This document shows positions 1 to 11,154 of a stretch of DNA of 64,000 nucleotides, piece after piece. The notes beneath the pieces are model-generated. The model had not been told where the DNA came from and did not search any database. It saw only the letters and a list, made by a program, of their open reading frames with translations. Positions within the stretch are counted from its first letter, which is position 1, and every line of letters starts with the position of its first letter. A program made the translations under genes and the position numbers. Source of the stretch: Selenomonas bovis DSM 23594. GTDB lineage: Bacteria > Bacillota > Negativicutes > Selenomonadales > Selenomonadaceae. Location: assembly GCF_000381005.1 (NCBI RefSeq), contig NZ_KB908387.1, positions 1 through 64,000 of the forward strand, in the 5' to 3' direction.

Positions 1-152
1 AATGGTTAGATGGTCAGCATTTCAGGACGCGTTCTGAGGCAAAGTCTGCAATTTTCGAGTATATCTGGATTTTCTACAATCGCCAGCGAATCCATTCGGC
101 TAATGGCTACCGTACACCAGAGGCATACTACAATGAACACCGAGTCGCCTAG
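1..152 (+). mobile_element. 3' end of an IS3-family transposase (OrfB), cut by the window edge
   Basis: The first 150 bases read as the last ~49 residues of an IS3-type DDE transposase OrfB, with a TAG stop at 150-152. The residues FEYIWIFYNRQRIHSANGYR and a following TPEAYYNE are typical of the end of the rve integrase domain. The 5' part lies outside the window, so it cannot be said whether the element is intact. The right terminal inverted repeat should fall in the ~80 bases after the stop but could not be defined without the left end. Confidence 0.85.
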
Positions 153-239
153 AACATCTTCTCAAGGAGATTAGCCGTTATCTAGTCGCTACAGTTGCAA
201 CCCATAAGGATCCGGAAAGGTATGTAAAACCAAGCAATT

Positions 240-1181
240 TTAAGATTTAAAGAGCTTCCTTTCGTTTAAAGATTCTAATCGTCGGGGGACAGGCCAGAGC
301 GCCACAGGAGCGGGCCTTTCCGCTCCCGCCTCGGGTGGTGCCTCAAAGAGGGAAAACTCCTCGACCTGCGCGTAGGGCTTGCCGAGCGGCACGGTATCCT
401 TGAGACCGTCCATCTGCCAGACGTTCCAGACGATCCGCTCGATGACGGCCGCGAGGAGCTCGATCTCCGGCGCCTGTCCCCAGCGCTCCTGATGGTAGTC
501 GCAGAACGTCAAGAGCAGATTCACACGCGCGATGAGGAGGCTGTCGCCTTGGTATTCGTAGCCGTAGCAGGCCTCATAGGCGCGGAGTGCCCATTTCGCC
601 CATTCTCCGCGATTGGCAGCGTTCTCACTGACGATGCGGAGCTTGCGGTCGAGGAGGCCGATGCGCTTTTTGAGCGGCAGGATGCGCACACCGGTCGCGC
701 TATCGTAGCGCGAGACGAGGTAGGGAGCTTCGCCGCAGGTGATCTCGAGGCGGCGCGAGTCGATATAGCGCTGCCAGAGCGGCATCTTGCGCCCCGACTG
801 CGGCGGGAAGGCAACAGGTTCCTCGCTAACGCTCCAGGTATGATCCGCGTTTCCCGTATTGAATACGCCCTCCCTGCCGAACCACTCGCGGTCGAGATGG
901 TTGTTCATCTCGTTGCAGAGCCAGGCGGGGGTGAATACCTCTGCCTTTTTCCGTGTGCGCGCAGCCTGATCCTCTTGCGTTTTCTCGATGCGCGGCCGGA
1001 TGCATCCGGCATGGCGCAGGAGGGCGGCGCTCTTCATCTCATCGGTATCGAGGAAGCCGGGGCCGCAGTCCGCATAGGTGTCAGTCGCCCAGATGATGTT
1101 CCTTTTCGTCGTCATGTCCCTGAGCAGCCGATCGAGGAAGGAACTCACAGGGGACGCCTCGATATCAATCAAATCTTCCAC
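240..1181 (-). CDS. Orphan 'restriction endonuclease subunit M'-like protein (degenerate adenine methyltransferase)
   Basis: A 313-residue protein starting at GTG. Residues ~77-87 (RTRKKAEVFTP) resemble motif X of gamma-type N6-adenine methyltransferases. Residues ~147-156 (EITCGEAPYL) sit where the AdoMet-binding DPxxGxG motif would be, but the glycine pattern is altered. No NPPY catalytic motif is visible. The protein ends with a helical region rich in Trp and Leu. I recognise the family from annotated Firmicute genomes as a stand-alone subunit M; activity is not assured. No endonuclease or specificity gene is adjacent, and the IS3 remnant lies just beyond its 3' end, so the gene may be a leftover of a larger restriction locus. 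Confidence 0.6.
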   Translation of the reverse strand: MEDLIDIEASPVSSFLDRLLRDMTTKRNIIWATDTYADCGPGFLDTDEMKSAALLRHAGCIRPRIEKTQEDQAARTRKKAEVFTPAWLCNEMNNHLDREWFGREGVFNTGNADHTWSVSEEPVAFPPQSGRKMPLWQRYIDSRRLEITCGEAPYLVSRYDSATGVRILPLKKRIGLLDRKLRIVSENAANRGEWAKWALRAYEACYGYEYQGDSLLIARVNLLLTFCDYHQERWGQAPEIELLAAVIERIVWNVWQMDGLKDTVPLGKPYAQVEEFSLFEAPPEAGAERPAPVALWPVPRRLESLNERKLFKS

Positions 1182-1331
1182 TGGTTCGCTTTCCCTTCTG
1201 TTGTTTTCTCTTTTCCATGAACTATTCTGCCATCCTTACACGGTATATATTCGTACATCTTTTTTATTTTCGACAAGACCAAACTCTCATCCTGCTTTCA
1301 AGAATGAAATTTACGCTTACACAAGCCAGCC

Positions 1332-1371
1332 AAAAATCCCCGGCAACGGAAAACGCATTTGCTGTCGGGGA
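1332..1371 (-). terminator. Rho-independent terminator after the Rpn remnant
   Basis: On the minus strand a hairpin with a TCCCCG/CGGGGA base is followed by TTTTT, about 30 bases past the stop at 1401. It would end transcripts of the Rpn-family remnant. Confidence 0.6.
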
Positions 1372-1400
1372 ATGGCATCATAGTTCACAGTTTTTTCTTT

Positions 1401-1852
1401 TCAAAGCGCCGCGAGCTTGCGGAAATGTTCTTCGGACATACCTGCTTTCTTCGCGGCTTCCTTGAGCGTAAGCACACCCTCACGGACCAACTCCGCAAGT
1501 GTGGTCCAACGACCTTCCTTACGGCCTTTTTCCATACCTTTTTCCATACCTTTTTCCATACCGCGTTCTTCGCTTCTGCGCAGTTCCATGTAGTAGGTCA
1601 TATACTCCACCTTCATTTCCTTATTTTCTTTCGCCACTTCCACGGCATCGGCAATGGTTTCCGTGAAGTTTCCTTTCGGCGCTTTCCCCTCGATATAGTC
1701 GAGAAAGGCGGCGAGGTCTCTGTCGATGCCTTCACGCCTTCCCTTGCTGTTCAGGAAGATTTTCGTCGTTTCGTCGCCCATCTCCAGCGTCGCGTCCTCC
1801 GCGCAGGTCTCGTGGAAAGTGTACTGGCTGAGATTCCTGTCGAAGGGGTCAT
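1401..1852 (-). pseudogene. 5'-truncated Rpn-family recombination-promoting nuclease/putative transposase
   Basis: The frame is open from ~1852, just after an in-frame TGA, to a stop at 1401. It reads DPFDRNLSQYTFHETC and then GDETTKIFLNSKG, the central part of the Rpn/PD-(D/E)XK nuclease family. The catalytic N-terminal half is missing and no start codon with a ribosome-binding site precedes this segment. The longest ATG-initiated part is 1401-1781 (126 residues). The C-terminal part carries the Rpn-typical charged tail with a triple tandem GMEK repeat. It is probably a decayed mobile-type gene, like its neighbours at this edge of the window. Confidence 0.7.
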
Positions 1853-2065
1853 TTCAATTATACGCTGACGAGAACATCGCTGACAAGGGATTTACAAAGG
1901 AACCACGGATGAATCTGCACGAGTGACACACGATATGCAAAATCAGATGTTTTCCCGGATTTTTCAGGGAATCGCGACCTTTCCGCCATTGCCCCCTAGT
2001 GTAGAATAATACAGGAAAGATCACTGGCTTATGTCTCATCCATTTCCCTTTTGCAAGGTATCCCC

Positions 2066-2521
2066 ATGAACTATCTTCTGACGCTCCTCGTCGCCATCGT
2101 CGGCGGCATCGTCATGTCCCTCATCCACGCGCCGCTGCCCTGGACGCTCGGGCCCATCACGGCCGTCTCTCTTTGCTCCCTGCTACTGCGGCGCCGGTTC
2201 CGCTGGCCGCTCGGCGTGCGCAATACCGCGCTCATCCTGCTCGGCTACGCGATGGGACGGCCGTTTAACGCTGAGACGGGGCACGCCATCCTCACGCAGC
2301 TCCCCATCATGCTCACGGCCGTCACCATCATGCAGACGCTGCGCATGCTCTCCGTCGTGTTCTGCATCCCGTTCCTCGCGACGCATGTGCTGCCGAGCGA
2401 GGCGGGCACGCATGGCGCGGCGGCAGCTGCCGCTGCCTCCCCGGAGACCATCCTGCTCTTCATCATGCTTGCCTTCCCCTGCATCGCGAAATGGATCGTG
2501 CGCCGCAACCGTCGCGCGTGA
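2066..2521 (+). CDS. Shortened AbrB-family membrane protein, probably an in-frame deletion derivative
   Basis: 151 residues starting at ATG 2066, chosen because AAGG lies eight bases upstream. Residues 1-80 match the first half of AbrB-type transporters (LPWTLGPITA and the region ending GYAMGRPF). The sequence then jumps to QTLRMLSVVFCIPFL, which normally belongs to the C-terminal half. Family members are usually about 350 residues with two related halves, so the middle seems to have been deleted near 2320-2335 while the frame was kept. Four or five hydrophobic segments are visible. Whether it is functional is doubtful. It is convergent with the ATP synthase operon and shares its terminator. 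Confidence 0.55.
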   Translation: MNYLLTLLVAIVGGIVMSLIHAPLPWTLGPITAVSLCSLLLRRRFRWPLGVRNTALILLGYAMGRPFNAETGHAILTQLPIMLTAVTIMQTLRMLSVVFCIPFLATHVLPSEAGTHGAAAAAAASPETILLFIMLAFPCIAKWIVRRNRRA

Positions 2522-2553
2522 AGGAAGAGTCGCTTCTATGATATCTTCCGCTG

Positions 2554-2603
2554 AAAAAGCGCTTGCCGCTGCAATGGTTCCACTGCAGCGGCAAGCGCTT
2601 TTT
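2554..2603. terminator. Bidirectional terminator between abrB-like gene and atpC
   Basis: A perfect 20-bp stem (2554-2573 with 2584-2603) and a loop that itself contains TGG/CCA. A and T runs at the two ends of the stem provide a U-tract in both directions. It lies between the convergent AbrB-like gene and the end of the ATP synthase operon. Confidence 0.9.
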
Positions 2604-2610
2604 CTTTTTA

Positions 2611-3042
2611 TCAGAGCTCAAAGTCCGTCTTTGTTGCCCGCAGGCGCGCAATGGCGCGGTGCAGGGCGAGCTCGGCACGTTTGAAGTCGATGTCGTCGGA
2701 GGCCGGCGGTCCCTGATGGAACTTCGCGATGCGCTCCTTGGCGCGGGCGTAGGCCTGCTTCGCGCGGTTGATGTCGATGTCAATCGGCTGCTCGGCGGCG
2801 CTCGCGAGGACGGTGATCTTCTCGGGCGTGACTTCCATGAAGCCGCCCGCGACGGCGATGAGCTGCTCGTCGCCGTCGCCGAGCTTCACGCGCATCGCGT
2901 GCGGCACGAGGCCGGTGACGAGCGGCGCGTGATGCGGCAGGATGCCGAGCTCGCCGCCCGTCGAGCGGACGATGAGCATCGCGATGTCCTGCGTGTAGAC
3001 CACCTTGTCGGGTGAGACAATCTCCAGCTTGATGCTTGCCAT
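2611..3042 (-). CDS. atpC: F1Fo ATP synthase subunit epsilon
   Basis: 143 residues. The N-terminal beta-sandwich (about 1-85) contains GELGILPHHAPL, the family signature, and is followed by a two-helix C-terminal domain (about 92-140) that acts as an inhibitory arm in bacterial enzymes. It forms the central stalk with gamma. It is the last gene of the operon, three bases downstream of atpD, and the strong bidirectional terminator follows immediately. Length is normal. Confidence 0.97.
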   Translation of the reverse strand: MASIKLEIVSPDKVVYTQDIAMLIVRSTGGELGILPHHAPLVTGLVPHAMRVKLGDGDEQLIAVAGGFMEVTPEKITVLASAAEQPIDIDINRAKQAYARAKERIAKFHQGPPASDDIDFKRAELALHRAIARLRATKTDFEL

Positions 3043-3045
3043 GGA

Positions 3046-5341
<2,296 letters not shown>

Positions 5342-5356
5342 AAAGAATCACCTCGC

Positions 5357-6874
5357 TCATGCCATCTTGTACGGAACGGTTTCCTTGAACTCCTTGATGG
5401 CTGCCTGGATCTCGCCCTCGAGCGCATCGTCGAGCTTTTTCTGCTCGATGATCTTCTTGCTGACCTCCGGATGCGCCGTGCGCATGAACTTGAGGAAGCT
5501 CTCCTGGAACTCGACGACCTTGTCCACGGGGATGTCCGCGAGGAAGCCGTGCACGGCCGTGTAGAGCACGAGCACCTGCTCCTCGACGAGCAGCGGGCTG
5601 TACTGCGGCTGCTTGAGCGTCTCGACGACGCGTTCGCCGCGGTCGAGCTGGGCCTTCGTCGCCTTGTCGAGGTCGGAAGCGAACTGCGAGAACGCCGCGA
5701 GCTCGCGGTACTGGGCGAGGTCGAGGCGCATCGTGCCCGCGACCTGCTTCATCGCCTTGATCTGCGCCGAGCCGCCGACACGCGAGACGGAGAGGCCGAC
5801 GTTGATGGCCGGGCGGATACCGGAGTTGAAGGCATCTGTCTCGAGCATGATCTGGCCATCGGTGATGGAGATGACGTTCGTCGGGATGTAGGCGGAGAGG
5901 TCGCCGGCCTGCGTCTCGATGATCGGCAGCGCCGTGATGGAGCCGCCGCCGAGCTCGTCGTTGAGCTTGGCCGCGCGCTCGAGCAGGCGGGAGTGCAGAT
6001 AGAAGACATCGCCCGGATACGCCTCACGTCCTGGCGGGCGGCGCAGCAGCAGCGACATCGCGCGGTAGGCGGCGGCGTGCTTCGTGAGGTCATCGTAGAC
6101 GCAGAGGCAGGCCTTGCCCTGGTACATGAAATGCTCCGCCATCGCGACGCCCGCGTACGGCGCGAGGTACTGCAGCGGCGCGCTGTCAGCAGCCGTCGCG
6201 GCGACGACGATGGTGTAGTCCATCGCGCCGTGCTCCTCGAACGTCTTGACGACGCGCGCGACCGTCGATGCCTTCTGGCCGATGGCGACGTAGACGCAGA
6301 TGCAGTTCTGCCCCTTCTGGTTGAGGATCGTGTCGACGGCGATGGCCGTCTTGCCGATGCCGCGGTCGCCGATGATGAGCTCGCGCTGGCCGCGGCCGAT
6401 CGGCACGAGCGCGTCGATGGCCTTGATGCCCGTCTGCAGCGGCTCCTTGACCGGCTTGCGGTCCGCGATGCCCGGCGCGTGGTACTCGACAGGACGCGTC
6501 TCCGTCGTCTTGATGGCACCCTTGCCGTCGATGGGACGGCCGAGCGCGTCGACGACGCGTCCGATCATGGCCTCGCCGACCGGCACCTGCATGATCTTGC
6601 CCGTGCGCTTTACCTCGTCGCCCTCTTTGATTTCCGTATCGCCGCCGAGGATAACAGCGCCGACATTGTCCTGCTCAAGGTTCAGGACCAGACCGTAAAT
6701 ATCATGACCGAAATCGAGCAGCTCGCCGCTCATGGCCTTCTCGAGGCCGTGAATATGTGCGATGCCGTCGCCGATTTCGATGACCGTTCCGACATCATCC
6801 ACATTGAGGTCCACATCGTAGTTCTTGATCTGGTCCTTGATGATGGCGGTTATTTCTTCCGGATTCATTTTCAT
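5357..6874 (-). CDS. atpA: F1Fo ATP synthase subunit alpha
   Basis: 505 residues. The N-terminal beta-barrel is followed by the nucleotide-binding domain with P-loop GDRGIGKT at 169-176 and the family signature [13 protein letters not shown] near 370. Alpha carries the non-catalytic nucleotide sites and forms the head with beta. It is 19 bases downstream of atpH. The start MKMNPEE is plausible; the second ATG two codons later would also work. Confidence 0.98.
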   Translation of the reverse strand: MKMNPEEITAIIKDQIKNYDVDLNVDDVGTVIEIGDGIAHIHGLEKAMSGELLDFGHDIYGLVLNLEQDNVGAVILGGDTEIKEGDEVKRTGKIMQVPVGEAMIGRVVDALGRPIDGKGAIKTTETRPVEYHAPGIADRKPVKEPLQTGIKAIDALVPIGRGQRELIIGDRGIGKTAIAVDTILNQKGQNCICVYVAIGQKASTVARVVKTFEEHGAMDYTIVVAATAADSAPLQYLAPYAGVAMAEHFMYQGKACLCVYDDLTKHAAAYRAMSLLLRRPPGREAYPGDVFYLHSRLLERAAKLNDELGGGSITALPIIETQAGDLSAYIPTNVISITDGQIMLETDAFNSGIRPAINVGLSVSRVGGSAQIKAMKQVAGTMRLDLAQYRELAAFSQFASDLDKATKAQLDRGERVVETLKQPQYSPLLVEEQVLVLYTAVHGFLADIPVDKVVEFQESFLKFMRTAHPEVSKKIIEQKKLDDALEGEIQAAIKEFKETVPYKMA

Positions 6875-6893
6875 ACCTTGCAGTCACCCCTCA

Positions 6894-7436
6894 TCATTTG
6901 TATGCCATCAGCTCGTCCGCGAGCGCGGAGAGCTTGCCGGTGACGCTGCCGTCGATCCGCTTGTCGCCGATCCTGACGATGACGCCGCCGATGATTTTCG
7001 GGTCCTCGTGGAGCCTGAGCTTCACGGTCTTCCCCGTCACGGCTTCGAGCTTGTTCCCGAGCTTCTCCCGCTGTGCCTCGCTCATGCCGTGTGCTGTCGT
7101 CACATCGGCGATCACGATGCCGCGCGCCTCGTTCGAGAGCTTCTCGAAGTCCTCCACGATGGCTGGATAGAGTGCCATGCGCCGCTTGTCCGCGAGGAGC
7201 AGCAGGAAATGGTAGACGTTCACCGAAAGCTCTCCTTCAAAGAGCTGTTTCAAGAGCGCTTTCTTGTCACTGCGCTGGATCAGCGGGTTCGCGAAATAGC
7301 CCCAGATGCCAGGGACCGTCGAGAGATCATCGAGGACGCGGCGCAGCTGCTCCCCGTAGGGGACGAGCTGCTGCTCCTCCTGCGCGAGCTCGAAGATGGC
7401 ACTCGAATACTTGCGTGCAAGCTGTAGATTTAGCAT
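6894..7436 (-). CDS. atpH: F1Fo ATP synthase subunit delta
   Basis: 180 residues, OSCP/delta family. It has an N-terminal helical bundle (LARKYSSAIFELAQEE) and a C-terminal segment with IIGGVIVRIGDKRIDGSV, the conserved closing motif. It joins the peripheral stalk (b) to the top of the alpha3beta3 head. Its first codons overlap the end of atpF by seven bases, suggesting translational coupling. Confidence 0.96.
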   Translation of the reverse strand: MLNLQLARKYSSAIFELAQEEQQLVPYGEQLRRVLDDLSTVPGIWGYFANPLIQRSDKKALLKQLFEGELSVNVYHFLLLLADKRRMALYPAIVEDFEKLSNEARGIVIADVTTAHGMSEAQREKLGNKLEAVTGKTVKLRLHEDPKIIGGVIVRIGDKRIDGSVTGKLSALADELMAYK

Positions 7437-7933
7437 GACAGATCACCAATCTTGTCTTTGTCGAGCTTGTCGATGAAGTCGCCGACGAGCGCCTCGTTCT
7501 CCGAGGCCTCCATGTTCTTCTCGACGACCTTGCCGGCAGCGAGCAGTGAGAGCGCAACAATCTCCTTCTTGAGCTGGTCTGCCGCACGCTCGCGATCGCG
7601 CTGGATCTCGGCCTGAGCAGCCTTTTTCATCTGCTCGATTTCGCGCTTCGTATCCTGCAGGCTCGTCTCGCGGTTGGACGCGGCGACTTTCTCCGCCTTG
7701 TCCACGATGGCCTGCGCTTTCTCGCGCGCCTCGGCGAGCTGCGCCTGATAGTCCTTCTTGAGCGACTCGGCCTCAGCGACGTCCGAGTCCGCCTTCGCGA
7801 GGCTCTCGGCGATCTTGTCCTCGCGCGCCTTGATCATGCGCACGACCGGCTTGTAGCAGAGGGCGCGCAGGATAGCGACGAGGATCAGGAAGTTCAGAAT
7901 CTGCGCGAAAAATGTCGCGTTAAGATCGATCAA
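7430..7933 (-). CDS. atpF: F1Fo ATP synthase subunit b
   Basis: 167 residues: one N-terminal transmembrane helix (about 5-25) and a long charged, Ala-rich coiled coil that forms the peripheral stalk. It starts 33 bases after atpE and overlaps atpH at the 3' end. There is only one b gene, so a homodimeric stalk is expected. Confidence 0.95.
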   Translation of the reverse strand: MIDLNATFFAQILNFLILVAILRALCYKPVVRMIKAREDKIAESLAKADSDVAEAESLKKDYQAQLAEAREKAQAIVDKAEKVAASNRETSLQDTKREIEQMKKAAQAEIQRDRERAADQLKKEIVALSLLAAGKVVEKNMEASENEALVGDFIDKLDKDKIGDLSC

Positions 7934-7966
7934 TTCCTATGCCTCCCTTCAAAGCACCAAATGAAA

Positions 7967-8218
7967 TTATTTGATGAGCGGGTTCGCATAGAGCATGATG
8001 AACGCAACGACGATGGCGATGATAGCCATTGCCTCGATGAGGCCGACGGAAATCAGCGTGTTCGTGAAGAGCGTGCTCTTCGCCTCCGGCTGACGCGTGA
8101 TGCCCTCGATGAAACGGCTCGTGACAAGACCGTCGCCGAGACCTGCGCCGACTGCGGCAAGACCTGCCGTGATTCCTGCACCAATGAGGGCTGCGGCTAC
8201 CATAATTGCGTTTTCCAT
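7967..8218 (-). CDS. atpE: F1Fo ATP synthase subunit c (ring), with Asp29 beside the ion site
   Basis: 83 residues, two hydrophobic helices joined by the polar RQP loop at 42-44. The ion-carrying carboxylate is Glu62 in helix 2 (GLIEAMAI). Residue 63 is Ala where Na+-translocating rings have Ser or Thr, which argues for proton use. In helix 1 the sequence GAGLGDG places an aspartate (Asp29) at the position that is Gln32 in Na+-type c subunits and Asn in several bacilli, so each hairpin carries two acidic residues near the site. The gene lies between atpB and atpF with short gaps. Confidence 0.97.
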   Translation of the reverse strand: MENAIMVAAALIGAGITAGLAAVGAGLGDGLVTSRFIEGITRQPEAKSTLFTNTLISVGLIEAMAIIAIVVAFIMLYANPLIK

Positions 8219-8250
8219 GAAAAATCCTCCTTAAAAATCAATACGAAAAC

Positions 8251-8925
8251 TTATGATTCTTCTTCCTCTTTGACGGCATTGGCAAGGTATGCCATCGAGA
8301 GCATCGTAAAGATGACGGCCTGGACACCGCCGATGAAGATGCTGAAGGCCAGCCAGCAGACGGCCGGGATCGGCATCCAGATCGGCATGAGCTTCAAGAG
8401 AACGATGATCAGGATCTCACCTGCCAGGATATTGCCGAAAAGACGGCAGGAGAGCGTGATTGGTTTGGCGATCTCCTCGATGACATTGATGACCACGAAG
8501 ACCGGGGTCGGCTGGAAGAAATGCGCGACATAGTGCATTCCCTTCTTGTAGAGCCCCAGGAAGTGGACCATGACAATGACGATGAGGGCGAGCGCCAGCG
8601 TGGTGTTCAAGTCGTTCGTCGGCGAAGACAACGTGGGAATGAGTCCGAGCCAGTTCGAGACCAGCAGGAACATGAAGAGCGAGACGATGAAGGGCGCCAG
8701 GAACCTGCCGCTCTTCCCCATCATCGCGTCGATCTGCCCGTGCAGCCAGTTCACGATGAGCTCCACCACCATCTGCCATCCCGACGGCACGAGCTTCAGG
8801 CTGCGTGTCGCGAGGAAGGCGATGAGGATGACGACGGCCATCGTGAGCCAGGTCATGCAGAGGGTCTCCCAGTTGAAGGTAAAGCCGGCAAACTGCACTG
8901 TTTCGCGAACACCGATTTCATGCAT
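8251..8925 (-). CDS. atpB: F1Fo ATP synthase subunit a
   Basis: 224 residues from ATG 8925, preferred over an upstream TTG because GAGG and GGAGG lie just upstream. It is a multi-pass membrane protein with LVSNWLGLIPT and the essential arginine in the helix SCRLFGNILAGE. It forms the two ion half-channels against the c-ring. It sits between atpI and atpE. Confidence 0.96.
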   Translation of the reverse strand: MHEIGVRETVQFAGFTFNWETLCMTWLTMAVVILIAFLATRSLKLVPSGWQMVVELIVNWLHGQIDAMMGKSGRFLAPFIVSLFMFLLVSNWLGLIPTLSSPTNDLNTTLALALIVIVMVHFLGLYKKGMHYVAHFFQPTPVFVVINVIEEIAKPITLSCRLFGNILAGEILIIVLLKLMPIWMPIPAVCWLAFSIFIGGVQAVIFTMLSMAYLANAVKEEEES

Positions 8926-8958
8926 ATACCTCAACCTCCTCCCAGTGATACATCTGGG

Positions 8959-9330
8959 CTATTTCCCACCAATATTCAACACGATGAGGTGGACGAGCGC
9001 GAGTCCGTAGCAGAGCACGAAGCCAAACGCCGCCATGAGGAAGACCTCGGAGGATACCGAGGCGGCGGCGAGCAGCACGAGTGCGAGTACGGCAAGGCGC
9101 AGCGCCATGCCCCAAAGCATCTGTCTGCGGGCGGTCCCAGGCGCGGCGGCAAGATGCCAGAGGCGCCAGGCCATGTTCCAGACAAAGACCAGCGCCGCCG
9201 CGAAGCCGAGCAGGAGCGCGAACGTGAGGCCGCCCTCTCCCCTTGCCAGGAGGAGCGTCCCCACGCCGAGCGCCGCGAGCAGGAGGCTCAGGGCGAGACG
9301 CCGGAGGAATACCGATAAGAGTTCTTTCAT
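8959..9330 (-). CDS. atpI: ATP synthase subunit I (AtpI family)
   Basis: 124 residues from ATG 9330 (GGGAAG six bases upstream). Four hydrophobic helices with a short polar N-terminus match the small AtpI/UncI proteins that assist c-ring assembly or Mg2+ supply. Sequence is poorly conserved in this family, so the call rests on topology and on position directly before atpB. Confidence 0.8.
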   Translation of the reverse strand: MKELLSVFLRRLALSLLLAALGVGTLLLARGEGGLTFALLLGFAAALVFVWNMAWRLWHLAAAPGTARRQMLWGMALRLAVLALVLLAAASVSSEVFLMAAFGFVLCYGLALVHLIVLNIGGK

Positions 9331-9469
9331 GCAACTTCCCAATCTTTATGTTTCGACAAGGATAGGGAAAAAACCTTTTCGCCCTACCTTTCTTTTTCTT
9401 GATGTTTGCATAAATATAACTTATGGGCAGAGCGCGTGCCGACGGCTAGAACACACCGCCATGCAACGG

Positions 9470-9700
9470 CTAGACGAGGCCGCCGCGCTTCAGCTGCCGG
9501 TAGAGCGTGTACATCGCCCCCGGGAAGCCGACGAGAATGCCAACGAGCCGCCCCGCGTGGCCGAGGCCGAACGCTTTGTCCGCCTCGTAGCCGAGGAAGA
9601 CGCAGATGCCGACGAAGACGACGAAGTAGATACCGACGCCGCCGAGCATGGAAAAGGCTTTAAGCGCCTGCCTGAGCCCATCGTCGCGATCCTTATCCAT
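9470..9700 (-). CDS. atpZ: AtpZ/AtpI-family small membrane protein
   Basis: 76 residues from ATG 9700, chosen for GGGAGGGAG just upstream. It has two predicted transmembrane helices with a GxxxD/G-rich turn (GYEADKAFGL) and matches the AtpZ (AtpI/AtpQ-like) family that heads many atp operons and forms a Mg2+/Ca2+ transporter with AtpI in alkaliphiles. It is separated from atpI by 139 bases, longer than other gaps in this operon, and that gap contains a short AT-rich stretch but no convincing promoter. Confidence 0.8.
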   Translation of the reverse strand: MDKDRDDGLRQALKAFSMLGGVGIYFVVFVGICVFLGYEADKAFGLGHAGRLVGILVGFPGAMYTLYRQLKRGGLV

Positions 9701-9816
9701 AGCGTCTCCCTCCCTCATCTCCGCGCGTCAAGTCTCACGCGCGACTGTCACACACGATCAGCCTGCCACTGCGCGGCCGTCCCGGCGGTCAGCCGCACGC
9801 CAGCAGCGCGCGGCAG

Positions 9817-10980
9817 TCATTTTGCGACGAAGCGGTCCGGCCGCGCGTCCGCGAGCCCGTAGTGATAGAGGATCGCCTGGATGATGCGCCGCGAGGCCTC
9901 GCCGTCTCCGTACGGGTTGCAGCTCTCCGCCATGCGGCGGTACTCCGCCTCGTCTGTGAGCAGGCGGCGCGCCTCGCTGTAGACGCGCTCGCGGTCGGTG
10001 CCGATGAGCTTTACCGTGCCGGCCGCGACGGCCTCGGGGCGCTCCGTCGTATCGCGCAGCACGAGGACGGGCTTGCCGAGCGCCGGCGCCTCCTCCTGCA
10101 CGCCGCCCGAATCCGTGAGGATGAGGTAGGCGCGATGCATGAGGTTCGCGAACGGCTCGTAGTCGAGCGGCTCGATGAGATGCACCTGCGCGAGTCCGCC
10201 GAGCTCCTGCCGCACGACCTCGCGCACCTTCGGGTTCTTGTGCACGGGGAAGACGATCTCCACGTCGGGGAACTCCTCCGTGAGCTGCTTGAGCGCCTTG
10301 TAGACATGGCGCATGGGCTCGCCGAGATTCTCGCGGCGATGCGTCGTCACGAGGATCACGCGTTTCTTCGCGAAGTCGATGCGCTCGAGCAGGGCGTCCT
10401 CGAAATGGAAATCATCCTGCACCGTATGATGCAGCGCGTCGATGACCGTGTTGCCCGTGACGAAGATGGAGTCCTCCGGCACATTCTCTTCGCGCAGATT
10501 CTGCTCGGAAGTCGCCGTCGGCGCAAAATTGAGATCCGCGATGCAGCCCGTAAGCCGGCGGTTCATCTCCTCCGGGAACGGCGAGTACTTGTTGTGCGTG
10601 CGCAGCCCTGCCTCGACATGTCCGACCGTCGTCTGGTGGTAGTAGGCGGCAAGCGCGCCCGCGAACGTCGTCGTCGTATCACCGTGCACGAGGACGATGT
10701 CGGGCTGCTCCTTCGTGAGCACGCCGTCGAGCCCGTTCATGGCGCGCGTCGTGATATCGAAGAGCGTCTGCCCCTTCGCCATGAGATTGAGGTCGTAGTC
10801 CGGCGCGATATGGAAGAGGTGCAGGACCTGGTCGAGCATCTCGCGATGCTGCGCCGTGACCGCGACGACCGGCGTGATGGTATCCGGGTGTTTCTGGAGC
10901 TCGAGCACGATGGGCGCCATCTTGATGGCCTCCGGCCGCGTGCCGAAGACCGTCATCACTTTGATTTTTTTCTTTTCCAT
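9817..10980 (-). CDS. wecB: UDP-N-acetylglucosamine 2-epimerase (non-hydrolysing)
   Basis: 387 residues, GT-B fold family. The N-terminal GTRPEAIKMAPI (11-22), central HRRENLG, and the substrate-binding LTDSGGVQEEAPALGKPVL are all present. It interconverts UDP-GlcNAc and UDP-ManNAc to supply ManNAc for surface polysaccharide or teichoic-type linkage units. A clear AAGGAGA precedes the ATG. It lies after wecA, but a terminator sits directly behind wecA, so expression may depend on read-through. Confidence 0.95.
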   Translation of the reverse strand: MEKKKIKVMTVFGTRPEAIKMAPIVLELQKHPDTITPVVAVTAQHREMLDQVLHLFHIAPDYDLNLMAKGQTLFDITTRAMNGLDGVLTKEQPDIVLVHGDTTTTFAGALAAYYHQTTVGHVEAGLRTHNKYSPFPEEMNRRLTGCIADLNFAPTATSEQNLREENVPEDSIFVTGNTVIDALHHTVQDDFHFEDALLERIDFAKKRVILVTTHRRENLGEPMRHVYKALKQLTEEFPDVEIVFPVHKNPKVREVVRQELGGLAQVHLIEPLDYEPFANLMHRAYLILTDSGGVQEEAPALGKPVLVLRDTTERPEAVAAGTVKLIGTDRERVYSEARRLLTDEAEYRRMAESCNPYGDGEASRRIIQAILYHYGLADARPDRFVAK

Positions 10981-11123
10981 GGAAAATCTCCTTCTGCGGA
11001 ACTACGGGTGCCGCGCGGGGCGCGCAAACTTTCGCGCGCGGGCCGCGCCGCAGCCGCGGGAACCGCTACGCGCGGCACGGCGGCACAAGACGTGCGCAAC
11101 GCGCCGCAGCAGCGTTCCCTATG

Positions 11124-11147
11124 AAAAAGAGCAGGCGATGCCTGCTC
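11124..11147 (-). terminator. Rho-independent terminator after wecA
   Basis: GAGCAGGC pairs with GCCTGCTC (8 bp, 3-nt loop) and is followed on the minus strand by TTTTT, seven bases past the wecA stop. It probably limits transcription into wecB and atp. Confidence 0.85.
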
Positions 11148-11154
11148 AGATCAA

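Noticed and set aside
1898-1923. Possible eighth copy of the dispersed palindrome
   Set aside because: GGAACCACGGATGAATCTGC is only partly similar and lacks the second arm, so it was not counted.
5471-6943. 490-codon plus-strand open frame
   Set aside because: It lies antisense to atpA and has only Arg/Asp/Leu-rich sequence with no family resemblance.
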